Positions 18,089 through 27,083 of a stretch of DNA of 64,000 bases are shown here, piece by piece. Below the pieces are notes generated by a model that did no database searches, was not told the DNA's origin, and saw nothing but the letters and a program-made list of their open reading frames with translations. The stretch covers positions 799,100 through 863,099 of the forward strand of contig JALWXN010000004.1 of the NCBI GenBank assembly GCA_027078545.1. The letters are read 5' to 3'. Each line of letters starts with the position of its first letter. Positions within the stretch are counted from its first letter, which is position 1. The DNA is from Nitrososphaeria archaeon (GTDB lineage Archaea; Thermoproteota; Nitrososphaeria; Geothermarchaeales; JDFR-13). Made by a program: the position numbers and the translations under genes.

Positions 18089-20218
18089 TCAGTACCAGCC
18101 CATGAAGCGGATGGGGCCAGGTATCCACACAAGCCTATTCATGATGTTAACATAAATCGCAGTTTCAACAAGGCCGTGGGGTGTCTTCATATATCCACGG
18201 ATAACGGTATACCACGGAGATGCCGATACCGAGGTGATGATTATCTCTACCTTACTACTATATGGATAGTCGGATATGTTTACAGGATTGATGGAGTAGT
18301 ATCCATACAGCACAGCCCTCTTATGACCAAGGATTAGCGTCGCAGTACCTATCTCCTGTGAAAAACCGTTGGCTACCAGCCCTATTGACTCCACCATAAG
18401 CGTAACATCATCATACCAATATGGTATCGTCCGATCAATACCAAGATCAGTAAACAGGTTGAATATGGGTAGATCCTCAGCAGACACTCCGATCCTCAAC
18501 AGCTCTGTGACTGGATCGTCACCTAGGCGGTAGAAGAACGTGTAGTAAGCTTGTCCAAAGGTATTGGTCCAGATAGATGCTAGGCTGGAGGCATCTAGGT
18601 AGTATTCAACAGGATAGAAGGGGATGGGTGCCCCTGTAAATTTACTAATTACATTGACCCTAAGCGTCCATTTAGAGTATGAAATAGCTGTTGGTGCGAA
18701 TGTTGAGAGGTGTTCCTCCATCACCGTCTCTGTAAAGTTGACATTTGTATAGTCACTTAGTGAGACCCTGTCGACCTTGCTATACCTAAACTCTCCCCTT
18801 ACTGGGAAGTCTGCAGTTGGGGAGGGGGATTGTACCTCAAAATTAAAGTCAAATCCTGGGTCGTCAGAGACTATCCACCAATCGGCATATACACTTATGT
18901 TGGCCCTATCACTACCAGATACTCTACGAACCACAAAGGACCCGTCCCATTCAGGGAATACAGATGTGTTCACTCTCTTCACGAAAATTGTTACATTTGA
19001 TGAGAAAGTCGATATGGCTGATATACCCCCTCTTCTGGCATTGATCCGGGAATCAAAAATGGATATTGTGTCGTTAGCCGAGAGGATTGACGATATATAG
19101 ACCCCATAGTCACAAGTCGTACAAGTCAAGTTATCTATATTTATTACGTTATTAGTCGATGCTATAGATATCGATACTCCTATCCCAAAGGAAAATAGGG
19201 GATATCTAGCGTAGATGTTGGATACTGTTCCGGTCATTGATCGCAGCGTAGGATATGCGGGAGAGCTGTATGAAAATATGAATATGGCTTCCCCGAAGTT
19301 ATTGGTGGAGTCAACCCAGACATTTCTCACATCTATAGACGCTATGCAGGAGAAGCATGCTATAACTACTCCTCCCGATCTGTAACCAGTAGCCACGACG
19401 TTATATACATTGATGTTAGGCTCTCCACGGACAACATATACTTGTACAGCATGAGGGAAATAATCGGTGTAATATGCAAATACATTGTTGATATACACAT
19501 TGATAGGGGAGAAACTATTGAAAACCGTTACAGAGACTCTTCCATCACTTACTACATTCTCCACATATATATTATCTACACCACCCGACGACGAAAAGAA
19601 GGAAACAGGGTTATCCACACCCTCAGATGTGATATTTACCGCGATGAAGAGCGAAACCTTAGTCTGAGCCCAAACACCCAACCCAGTCGAAATCAGGAGT
19701 GGTGTGGGGGCTGTCAGCGAGACATTTGTAAAGTTGAATACATGATCCATACCGAGGACAGCAGTTATAAATGTGAACCCAACAAAGTTGCTCATCACCG
19801 TGGAGACAAACTCCACATTGTACATAGACACATCAACATTGCCATCAATAGTGATGAACCAGGTTATTGGTGCTCCGCCCACTATCTCAATCCTAATATC
19901 TCTAAATATAACCTCGAGAAGTGATAGAGTAGATGTTATTGAAACGAGAGGATCTGGATCCGTGTGTATCCATCTATATCCATTACCATTAAATATCAGC
20001 TGACCACCAGACGCCGTAGAGAAGGTCACATCAGAATCTTCAAACACATCCGAAACAAAGTTGATTATCGTACATCCAGCAGCCAACGCAGCGTCAACAT
20101 CTGGATACATTGTCGGCACATCACAGGCGACGGCCTGTACATTCGTAATCCCGGTAAGGGGAGCCACAAGGGGTAAGATGAACAACAGTAGTAGGTAGGT
20201 GAAGATCCTCATGGCCAC
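18089..20218 (-). CDS. Large secreted beta-helix-like protein (paralog B)
   Basis: 709 aa; signal peptide then CDVPTMYPDVDAALAAGCTIINFVSDV, C-term VETAIYVNIMNRLVWIPGPIRFMGWY. Confidence 0.7.
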   Translation of the reverse strand: MAMRIFTYLLLLFILPLVAPLTGITNVQAVACDVPTMYPDVDAALAAGCTIINFVSDVFEDSDVTFSTASGGQLIFNGNGYRWIHTDPDPLVSITSTLSLLEVIFRDIRIEIVGGAPITWFITIDGNVDVSMYNVEFVSTVMSNFVGFTFITAVLGMDHVFNFTNVSLTAPTPLLISTGLGVWAQTKVSLFIAVNITSEGVDNPVSFFSSSGGVDNIYVENVVSDGRVSVTVFNSFSPINVYINNVFAYYTDYFPHAVQVYVVRGEPNINVYNVVATGYRSGGVVIACFSCIASIDVRNVWVDSTNNFGEAIFIFSYSSPAYPTLRSMTGTVSNIYARYPLFSFGIGVSISIASTNNVINIDNLTCTTCDYGVYISSILSANDTISIFDSRINARRGGISAISTFSSNVTIFVKRVNTSVFPEWDGSFVVRRVSGSDRANISVYADWWIVSDDPGFDFNFEVQSPSPTADFPVRGEFRYSKVDRVSLSDYTNVNFTETVMEEHLSTFAPTAISYSKWTLRVNVISKFTGAPIPFYPVEYYLDASSLASIWTNTFGQAYYTFFYRLGDDPVTELLRIGVSAEDLPIFNLFTDLGIDRTIPYWYDDVTLMVESIGLVANGFSQEIGTATLILGHKRAVLYGYYSINPVNISDYPYSSKVEIIITSVSASPWYTVIRGYMKTPHGLVETAIYVNIMNRLVWIPGPIRFMGWY

Positions 20219-20338
20219 CCCCCAAAGCGGGTATAAAAAAGATAGTATTTATGTTGTACTTATAAATGTATAGTTCTCAAGTAGAAGGCTTCCGAGAATT
20301 TTACATTTGTTGAGCATCCAGGGATGAGTGTTAAATTG

Positions 20339-21196
20339 CTAGGCTCCTCCTTTACCTATGAGCTGTATCCTGAGTAGGTATTTCTGGGCGAATAGGAAGA
20401 AGAGTATGACTGGTATCATGTAGATTATGGCTACCGCGGCGGTTATGCCTGGGTTGGTGTAGCTATACTCGCCCGTGGTGAAGGCGTAGACCAGCATGGA
20501 GAATGTCCAGAACCTCTGCTCAGCTATGAATGTTAGTGCATATATGAACTCTGCCCATCCGCTTAGGAAGCCGAATATCAGTACTGCCATCAAGCCATTC
20601 CTGACATTGGGCATGACCACCCTCCACCACGCGCCGAGCCTTGTACAGCCATCAACCAATGCCGACATCTCCATGTCCCAGGAGATACCGTCGAAGAAGC
20701 CCTTCATGATCCATATGCCCAGTGGGAGGTCTAGCGCAACCTTCACGAGTACTACTCCTATCAAAGAGTTGTATAGCCCAAGGTAGTTTAGGACGAAGAA
20801 GAGTGCTATCAATAGGGTTATTCCGGGGAAGGCGTGTAGGATAAGTATCATCGTCAGGATTGCAGAGCGGCCTCTAAACTTGAATCTTGATAGGCTATAG
20901 CCGGCTAGGCTAGATATTACAACCTCCAACCCGGCCACCAGCACGGCTAGAACAAATGTGTTGAGAGCTACGAGGTATAGGTTTGGATATTCATACTGTG
21001 CTCCGGGAATTGGTATCCTACCATCCAACACTTCTAACCAGTGGTCCAGCGTGAGGCCTGTGGGGAATATACCATCCATATCCTCCGCTATGCTTATCAG
21101 GCCTAGGTAGAAGTAGAGGATGATGACTGGAACCACGAGTAGAGCCGTCACTATGTAGATCCATATACGGTCTAACAACTCTCTTATCCCTGCCAT
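20339..21196 (-). CDS. Sugar-type ABC transporter permease (MalG-like)
   Basis: Multi-TM; EAA-like loop EMSALVDGCTRLGAWWRVVMPNVRNGL. Confidence 0.85.
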   Translation of the reverse strand: MAGIRELLDRIWIYIVTALLVVPVIILYFYLGLISIAEDMDGIFPTGLTLDHWLEVLDGRIPIPGAQYEYPNLYLVALNTFVLAVLVAGLEVVISSLAGYSLSRFKFRGRSAILTMILILHAFPGITLLIALFFVLNYLGLYNSLIGVVLVKVALDLPLGIWIMKGFFDGISWDMEMSALVDGCTRLGAWWRVVMPNVRNGLMAVLIFGFLSGWAEFIYALTFIAEQRFWTFSMLVYAFTTGEYSYTNPGITAAVAIIYMIPVILFFLFAQKYLLRIQLIGKGGA

Positions 21197-21200
21197 GGTT

Positions 21201-22241
21201 CTACACCTCTATCTTGGGCTCAACCATCATCTCCTTGAACTTGAAGACTCTCCAGTAGATCAGCGACATTATTACGCCTATGATTACGAGGATCGTTGCA
21301 AGGGCAGCGCCATAACCGATCTCGACCGTTCCACCGTAGGATCTAAATGCCTTATGGTAACTATAGAGACTCCAAACCTCTGTCGTATATAGCCCGGGTC
21401 CACCATCAGTCAGAATAAGTATGTATTCAAAGCTTGTTAGTAGGCTGAGAGTCTGGTAGGCTGTAACGAATAGGAGTGGCCACTTAATCATTGGAAGTTC
21501 TACATATCTTATGATATCCCACGTCGATGCCCCGTCAACCTTAGCAGCGCGATAGTAATCCTCAGGGATACTCTTAAGTGCGGCTGTGAAGACTATCATG
21601 CCGAAGCTTGTACCTACGAAGCCGTTTACCAATATGACTATAACCCAGGGATCATCAAGTATCCATGTCCGTGTGGGGATCACCATGGATAGGCCGGTAA
21701 CTGTCAGGAACCAATTTATAAGGGCGTTTTCCTCACCCCTAGCCGCCCATAGCCATAACAGGGCATAGACGGTGGAGGGAGTTATACGTGGAAGTAGCCA
21801 TATCCCTCTTACCGCAGAGCCTATATGGTCAGGGATATGGTTGGTTATTAGACTGACAACTAGTGCCATCCCGACATTGAAGAGTGTAAGTGTGGTGAAG
21901 ACATAGAATAGTGTGTTACCCATTATCTTGGGTGCGAAGCTGTCGTTGAGGATCCTTATATAGTTGGCTAGGCCGACCCACTCCCATTTAAAGGTGAAGT
22001 CCATAGCCGTCATACCGATTAGGAAGGTGAGTATGAATGGGACGAGGTAGAAGAGGGTTATGAAGCCTAGGCTCGGGACGAGGAAGACATAGATGGCGAG
22101 TTTGTATCCAAGCTTCGATATGAACCGTCTAATCGGATCAATTATATACTTGGCTAGGGATATGAACCCCCTTCTCAGGAGGCCGAAGACCTTCAATATA
22201 TCCTCAGCCGTAATCTCCTTCTGCCATATACTATCCGACAT
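21201..22241 (-). CDS. Sugar-type ABC transporter permease (MalF-like)
   Basis: Multi-TM; EDYYRAAKVDGASTWDIIRYVELPMIKW. Confidence 0.85.
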   Translation of the reverse strand: MSDSIWQKEITAEDILKVFGLLRRGFISLAKYIIDPIRRFISKLGYKLAIYVFLVPSLGFITLFYLVPFILTFLIGMTAMDFTFKWEWVGLANYIRILNDSFAPKIMGNTLFYVFTTLTLFNVGMALVVSLITNHIPDHIGSAVRGIWLLPRITPSTVYALLWLWAARGEENALINWFLTVTGLSMVIPTRTWILDDPWVIVILVNGFVGTSFGMIVFTAALKSIPEDYYRAAKVDGASTWDIIRYVELPMIKWPLLFVTAYQTLSLLTSFEYILILTDGGPGLYTTEVWSLYSYHKAFRSYGGTVEIGYGAALATILVIIGVIMSLIYWRVFKFKEMMVEPKIEV

Positions 22242-22290
22242 CTAGGGGTCACCCCACAACCAGATGTAAAAAATGTGGGGGGTGGAGGGT

Positions 22291-23802
22291 CTACTCTACA
22301 AATTCGACTGAGTCTGGGATCTGGCTCTGAAGCTCGTTGACCATGAAGTCCAAAGCCTCCTGAGGCGTCATGTCACCGGTCTCCACAGCTCTGAGGGCGT
22401 CGAACACAACCCTGCTATACTTACCCCAGTCTGGATGGTTCGGTATGAAGGTGGTGTACTCCAGCATGTAGGCCACATCAGCCAGGAACCAGTCCTCGGA
22501 ATACTTTGTCTCGCTTATCTGGCTCCTCGCGATGGCTAGGTGTGCACTCTGGACCGCGTGGATACTGTTGAATGTCGGTAGGCTTACCAGGGTGATCATT
22601 ATGAAGGCCAGCTTATCAAGACCCCTATCCCTAGCCTGTGTGGTGATTGTGTAGACCAGTGGGTGGCTCAGCGTGACTGGCTTCCCACCAGGCTTAGCCG
22701 CTGGGTGTAGGGCGTAGCCCACAACCTCTATGAACTCCTCCTCAGTCAATAGGCCCTTGTTTATCCACTCACCCTTGTGCCAAGTACCTCCTGATAGGAA
22801 TAGTGCCCTACCCTCTGTGAATGGTCCGTGGAAGTCGGCGTCCCAGTCACCGCTGAACTGGTTGGGGCTTATCACTCCATACTCCCAGACAGCCCTGTAG
22901 AACCAGTCTAGCGTGAGGCCCCAAGCAGTCGTGTTGAAGACCATCTTACCTGTCTGTGGGTTGTATAGCTGGCCGCCATATGCTAGGTAGAACTGTAGAT
23001 AGTCATAACCCTCCTTCACCCTGTGTACCAGTCCACGCTCGACGAGGCCTGCGTCAACAGCCTCCTTAGCGACCTGTAGGAGATCCTCCAGAGTAAACTC
23101 GCCGTTCTTAATCTTCTCTGGGAGGGCGTTGATCTCCTCCTCCGACCAGCCTAGCTGCCTCAGGACATCCTTCCTGAAGTATAGTGGCCTAGCCTCAGTG
23201 TCCTGTGGGACGCCCCACTTCTGCCCTGCATACTCAACGGACTTCCAGAGTGTCGGGAAGAAGTCGTAGTAGATCAGGTCCCAGTACTCCTCGATATAGT
23301 CGTCGAGCGGTATGATGAAGTCATTGGCGGCTAGGTAGCCGATGTCCTCATGTCCAGTCAGATATACGTCTGGAGCCTCACCAGCGGCGAAGGCCTGGTA
23401 GAAGTTCTGCCTATACTGCTCCCACTCCACAGGCCTAGCGAAGAACTGACCCTCAATCTCCACAGTCACGTTGGCGCCGAGATCCTTGAGCATCATGTTG
23501 AGTATATCCGCTGCCAGCTCGAAGTTCTTGTACCTGTACTCTGAGGGTGGGTCTGGTCCGATCGCCCAGACCTTAAGCGTTATCGTTGAGCCCTGCTTGA
23601 GCTGCTCCAGCTGATCCTTGATCTCGTTGAGCTCGTTCCTCAGCTGTTCGATGAGCTGATCCTTCTCGTTGAGCTGATCCAGCAGTGTAGGATCTCCCTT
23701 GGGAGCGGCGAAATAGCCTATCGCAGCACCTACCAACAGCCCTATTATCAGGAATACCAATGCCTGAACCGTTACCTGACCCTTCCTCCTCATAATAACC
23801 AC
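22291..23802 (-). CDS. Extracellular solute-binding protein (family 1)
   Basis: MRRKGQVTVQALVFLIIGLLVGAAIGYFAAP signal/anchor, coiled-coil linker, sugar-binding fold motifs (GEAPDVYLTGHEDIGYLAANDFIIPLDDYIEE). Confidence 0.85.
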   Translation of the reverse strand: MVIMRRKGQVTVQALVFLIIGLLVGAAIGYFAAPKGDPTLLDQLNEKDQLIEQLRNELNEIKDQLEQLKQGSTITLKVWAIGPDPPSEYRYKNFELAADILNMMLKDLGANVTVEIEGQFFARPVEWEQYRQNFYQAFAAGEAPDVYLTGHEDIGYLAANDFIIPLDDYIEEYWDLIYYDFFPTLWKSVEYAGQKWGVPQDTEARPLYFRKDVLRQLGWSEEEINALPEKIKNGEFTLEDLLQVAKEAVDAGLVERGLVHRVKEGYDYLQFYLAYGGQLYNPQTGKMVFNTTAWGLTLDWFYRAVWEYGVISPNQFSGDWDADFHGPFTEGRALFLSGGTWHKGEWINKGLLTEEEFIEVVGYALHPAAKPGGKPVTLSHPLVYTITTQARDRGLDKLAFIMITLVSLPTFNSIHAVQSAHLAIARSQISETKYSEDWFLADVAYMLEYTTFIPNHPDWGKYSRVVFDALRAVETGDMTPQEALDFMVNELQSQIPDSVEFVE

Positions 23803-23939
23803 TCACCTCCGTAGGGGAAATCCCTAAAAGGGTGGTTTCAGAATGGGGGGTATTGATAGAAAATCCTTTAATTAGACGTATTATACAATACTGAGACCAC
23901 CTATTTAAATTGTTCACCCAGACCCCAAGCTCTCTATGC

Positions 23940-24458
23940 CTATCCCCCTACATCACTATCCATAAGCGTGTCTAGGTTGATCCTCTCCATCATCTTGTCT
24001 ATATAGACCTCGTAGTCGGCAGCCCTATACTTCTCCCCAAACTCCGATATCAGTTTGAAGAGCTCCTTTGCAGAGGGGAAGACATAGGGGTTGTAGACCT
24101 CTATCCTGGTCACCCCACTCCTCTTCTCAACCACATGCCCCTCCGCCGAGACTGGTAGGTCTAGGAGCGTCTCCGCACTCTGGCTGGGCAATACCTTGCC
24201 GGAGAATGTATATGTCCTCCTTGTGCCATCCTTATAGTCCACGACTATGATTGCGAATACTGAGCCACTCTCGAGGAACATGTTTAGGAGGAGCTCCCTA
24301 TACTTCCTACCCGCCCTGGGCTCCGGTATCCTCCCAAGCCTACTGATGTTCTGCGTATTTGATAGGTCCTCCTCCAGCCTCTTGATCAGGTCAACCACGT
24401 TTCCAGGCCTGTATATGGTCTCCACAGGCGCCACCAAAGGATTATTACCCCTAGCCAC
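23940..24458 (-). CDS. Hypothetical protein, 172 aa
   Basis: Intact ORF with coding-like composition between two confident genes; no family recognised. Confidence 0.5.
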   Translation of the reverse strand: MARGNNPLVAPVETIYRPGNVVDLIKRLEEDLSNTQNISRLGRIPEPRAGRKYRELLLNMFLESGSVFAIIVVDYKDGTRRTYTFSGKVLPSQSAETLLDLPVSAEGHVVEKRSGVTRIEVYNPYVFPSAKELFKLISEFGEKYRAADYEVYIDKMMERINLDTLMDSDVGG

Positions 24459-24520
24459 GTGATAAAACGGTCTCCATCCTTAATTATACAGCCTTGGAGA
24501 ATAACTCTATTTGCCGATGA

Positions 24521-25447
24521 ATGGGTCTGCATCGGCTGACCCTGAGGATGATGACCGGTATGCTTTATGAGGCGTCCGAGATGTCGTATGGGATCGAGAT
24601 ACTTGACGCTACCCCCGACTGGCTCGACATCCCCTTCATATCGATATATCTCGTCTATGGAGAGGGGGATAGGGATCTCCTGGTAGACGTGGGGCCAAGG
24701 TCCTCGTCCACCAAGGTTTTAAAGCTACTCTCTGGGAGGGGTTATGTGTCGCTCGACTACTACATAACCCATATCCATCTCGACCATGTAGGGGCGCTTG
24801 GCGAGGTCCATAGAACCCTTGAGGGAAATGTCTATCTCCATCCCAGGGCGGTCAAGCATGTTGCCGATCCGGCTAGGCTATGGGAGACGGCCCTAGCCTC
24901 CCTAGGCGGCTTTGCGGAGATGTATGGGGAGCCCCTACCAGTTGCTAAGGACTTCCTAATTGGTGTCGAGGATGGGTATGTACTCGAGGAGTATGGCCTT
25001 ACCCTGATCCACACCCCTGGCCACGCCTCACACCACGTCAGCGCCTATCATGAGGAGTCGAGGGGGATCTTCGTCGGCGACTCGGCGGGGATCTATGTGG
25101 AGGAGCTTGACTATGTGATACCCACGACGATCTACCCCACAAGGCTTGACAGCTATATGGAGAGCCTGGAGAAGATGCTTAGCTATAGGCCCAGCCTACT
25201 ATACTATAGCCACTACGGGATAGCCGAGGATGGGGTGGATAAGCTTAGCAGGCTGATCAAGACGCTGGAGACGTGGATATCCATTGCTAGGGACTCTGGG
25301 AGTGAGGATGAGTATAAGGACTACCTGGTCTCGGGGGACGAGGAGTTTAGGAGTATCTATACTAGGCTTGAGGAGATACCCCTAGCTAAGACGCTGGTCG
25401 ACCTCGCCATAAAAGGCGTGTATGAATGGGTGAGGGAGAGGGGCTAG
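24521..25447 (+). CDS. MBL-fold metallo-hydrolase
   Basis: YYITHIHLDHVGALGEV (HxHxDH), HTPGHASHHVSAYHEES, FVGDSAGIY. Confidence 0.87.
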   Translation: MGLHRLTLRMMTGMLYEASEMSYGIEILDATPDWLDIPFISIYLVYGEGDRDLLVDVGPRSSSTKVLKLLSGRGYVSLDYYITHIHLDHVGALGEVHRTLEGNVYLHPRAVKHVADPARLWETALASLGGFAEMYGEPLPVAKDFLIGVEDGYVLEEYGLTLIHTPGHASHHVSAYHEESRGIFVGDSAGIYVEELDYVIPTTIYPTRLDSYMESLEKMLSYRPSLLYYSHYGIAEDGVDKLSRLIKTLETWISIARDSGSEDEYKDYLVSGDEEFRSIYTRLEEIPLAKTLVDLAIKGVYEWVRERG

Positions 25448-26283
25448 GTAAGGCTATGCGGCGACTCTAGGTAGTCGAGCCCCTTCTCCAACGCCTCGAC
25501 AAGCCTCTCGAGGGTATTGAATAGCTCCGGGCCATAATGGGCGAGGGTGTCCGGACCCATTAATAGGATCCTCCCATTCTTAACCGCCTCTATATTGTCC
25601 CAGCCCCTCTCCCTAAACATTCTGAGCACCTTCTCCCTGTCAGGCTCCTCACCCGGCTTCAACTCATACAGGATGATCTCGGGGTTCTTCTGGGCTACGT
25701 ACTCGTTGCTCGGCTGGATCCATGGTGAGGCTTCGGAGCCATAGATGTTATCAAGCCCGATATGCCCTAGGACCGCGTGGATATATGAGTATCGCCCAGC
25801 CGTTATCGGGCCGCCCAGGTCTATCTCGTAGTAGACCCTCCCGCTCAGCTTATCCCTGACTCTCTCCAGACTGGCAATCATCTTCTTCGACGTCCTCACC
25901 GCCTCGTCAACCTTGTCGAGCACCCCTGCCACCTCAAAAGTATTCTCAATTATCCCGCCAGGCGAGACTGGGAGCTTCACGGGATAGACGTTATAACCCT
26001 TCTCGAGTAGTTCGAAGGTGGTCTGCCTCTGGGCACCTGTAGTGGTGAATATGATGTCCGGCTCCATCTCCTCAAGCCTCTTATACATAACCTTTAGATA
26101 TGCACCCACCCTAGGCTTCTCCCTAGCCTTACTGGGAATGTTACAATATATGCTTACACCCACCACGTTGTCCCAGGCACCAATCCTGTACAGGATATCT
26201 GTTATCGAGGGGGCGAGGCTCACAACCCTAGGATTCTCAGGGACTTCGATATACCTACCAGTAACCTCGTTGAAAACCCTCAT
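25444..26283 (-). CDS. BtuF/FhuD-type helical-backbone substrate-binding protein
   Basis: PRVVSLAPSITDILYRIGAWDNVVGVS, LEEMEPDIIFTT, NPEIILYELKPG; no obvious signal peptide. Confidence 0.75.
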   Translation of the reverse strand: MRVFNEVTGRYIEVPENPRVVSLAPSITDILYRIGAWDNVVGVSIYCNIPSKAREKPRVGAYLKVMYKRLEEMEPDIIFTTTGAQRQTTFELLEKGYNVYPVKLPVSPGGIIENTFEVAGVLDKVDEAVRTSKKMIASLERVRDKLSGRVYYEIDLGGPITAGRYSYIHAVLGHIGLDNIYGSEASPWIQPSNEYVAQKNPEIILYELKPGEEPDREKVLRMFRERGWDNIEAVKNGRILLMGPDTLAHYGPELFNTLERLVEALEKGLDYLESPHSLT

Positions 26284-26371
26284 GATAATATGAAGGCACC
26301 CAGCAACCTATATCTCCTCTCCCTAACTGCTCAGAAGGCGCATATGCTTCCAATTATCAGTCCATATGCAC

Positions 26372-26418
26372 TGTATACAATCTGTTTATATCCCTGTATA
26401 CACAATCATATACGATTG
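26372..26418. promoter_or_regulatory. Candidate vapBC operator/promoter: two TGTATACA palindromes and CAATC-N6-GATTG
   Basis: TGTATACA at 26372-26379 and 26395-26402 flank TATA-like tttatat; CAATC/GATTG arms 26403-26418 abut ATG 26421. Confidence 0.5.
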
Positions 26419-26420
26419 GA

Positions 26421-26642
26421 ATGACGGTTGTAAGCGTCAGGATAGAGGAGCGGGTAAAGAAGATTCTTGAAGAGGCAGGCATAAACATCAGCGAGGCCGT
26501 CAAGAACTATCTTAGAGAACTTGCCTGGAGGATAGAGCTGGAGAAGAGGATAGCTAGGTTCGAGGAGGTTACTAGGAATATCCCGCCAGCCGAGAAGGGT
26601 TATTCAGAGAGATCCGTGAGGGAGGACCGTGAGGGTCATTGA
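26421..26642 (+). CDS. vapB: VapB-type antitoxin
   Basis: 73 aa, MTVVSVRIEERVKKILEEAGINISEAVKNYLREL (ribbon-helix-helix-like N-terminus); overlaps PIN gene. Confidence 0.75.
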   Translation: MTVVSVRIEERVKKILEEAGINISEAVKNYLRELAWRIELEKRIARFEEVTRNIPPAEKGYSERSVREDREGH

Positions 26643-27024
26643 CGCATCAGCCCTAGCAAAATATGTGCATAGGGAGGAGGGGTGGGAACGGGTTAGGCAA
26701 TACCTACTGGAGGGCTGTATCTCCATTGAACTGGCGGTAAAGGAGGTTACCAACTCGATATGGAAAAGGGTGAGGAGGGGCGAGCTCACTCCTGAGGAGG
26801 GGAGGAGGCTGTACAGGGCATTCAGGGAGAATCTCATGGTGAGGCTCCATCCACAGGAGGAGATATACGATACGGCCTTCGAGATAGCTGTCGATATGGG
26901 AATAACTATTTATGACGCTATGTACATTGCGCTATCCAAGAAGACTGGCTATATACTCATAACCTCCGACAAGTCCCAGGCAGAAGCAGCCATCAATATA
27001 GGTGTCGACACACTAATAGTCTAG
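26629..27024 (+). CDS. vapC: PIN-domain toxin, VapC family
   Basis: VIDASALAKYVHREEGWERV, ELAVKEVTNSIWK, ITIYDAMYIALSKKTGYILITSDKSQAEAA. Confidence 0.85.
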   Translation: MRVIDASALAKYVHREEGWERVRQYLLEGCISIELAVKEVTNSIWKRVRRGELTPEEGRRLYRAFRENLMVRLHPQEEIYDTAFEIAVDMGITIYDAMYIALSKKTGYILITSDKSQAEAAINIGVDTLIV

Positions 27025-27083
27025 ACCCAGCATACACATGGAATCCTCAACGTTAAATTGGATAGTTGCGATATACTGTATTG

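Noticed and set aside
19442-19924. 160-aa ORF antisense to secreted paralog B
   Set aside because: Lies opposite a long intact ORF whose ends match paralog A; no recognisable domain.
23812-23826. TAGGG-N5-CCCTA upstream of the solute-binding protein
   Set aside because: Only 5-bp arms and no second copy seen; insufficient support as an operator.
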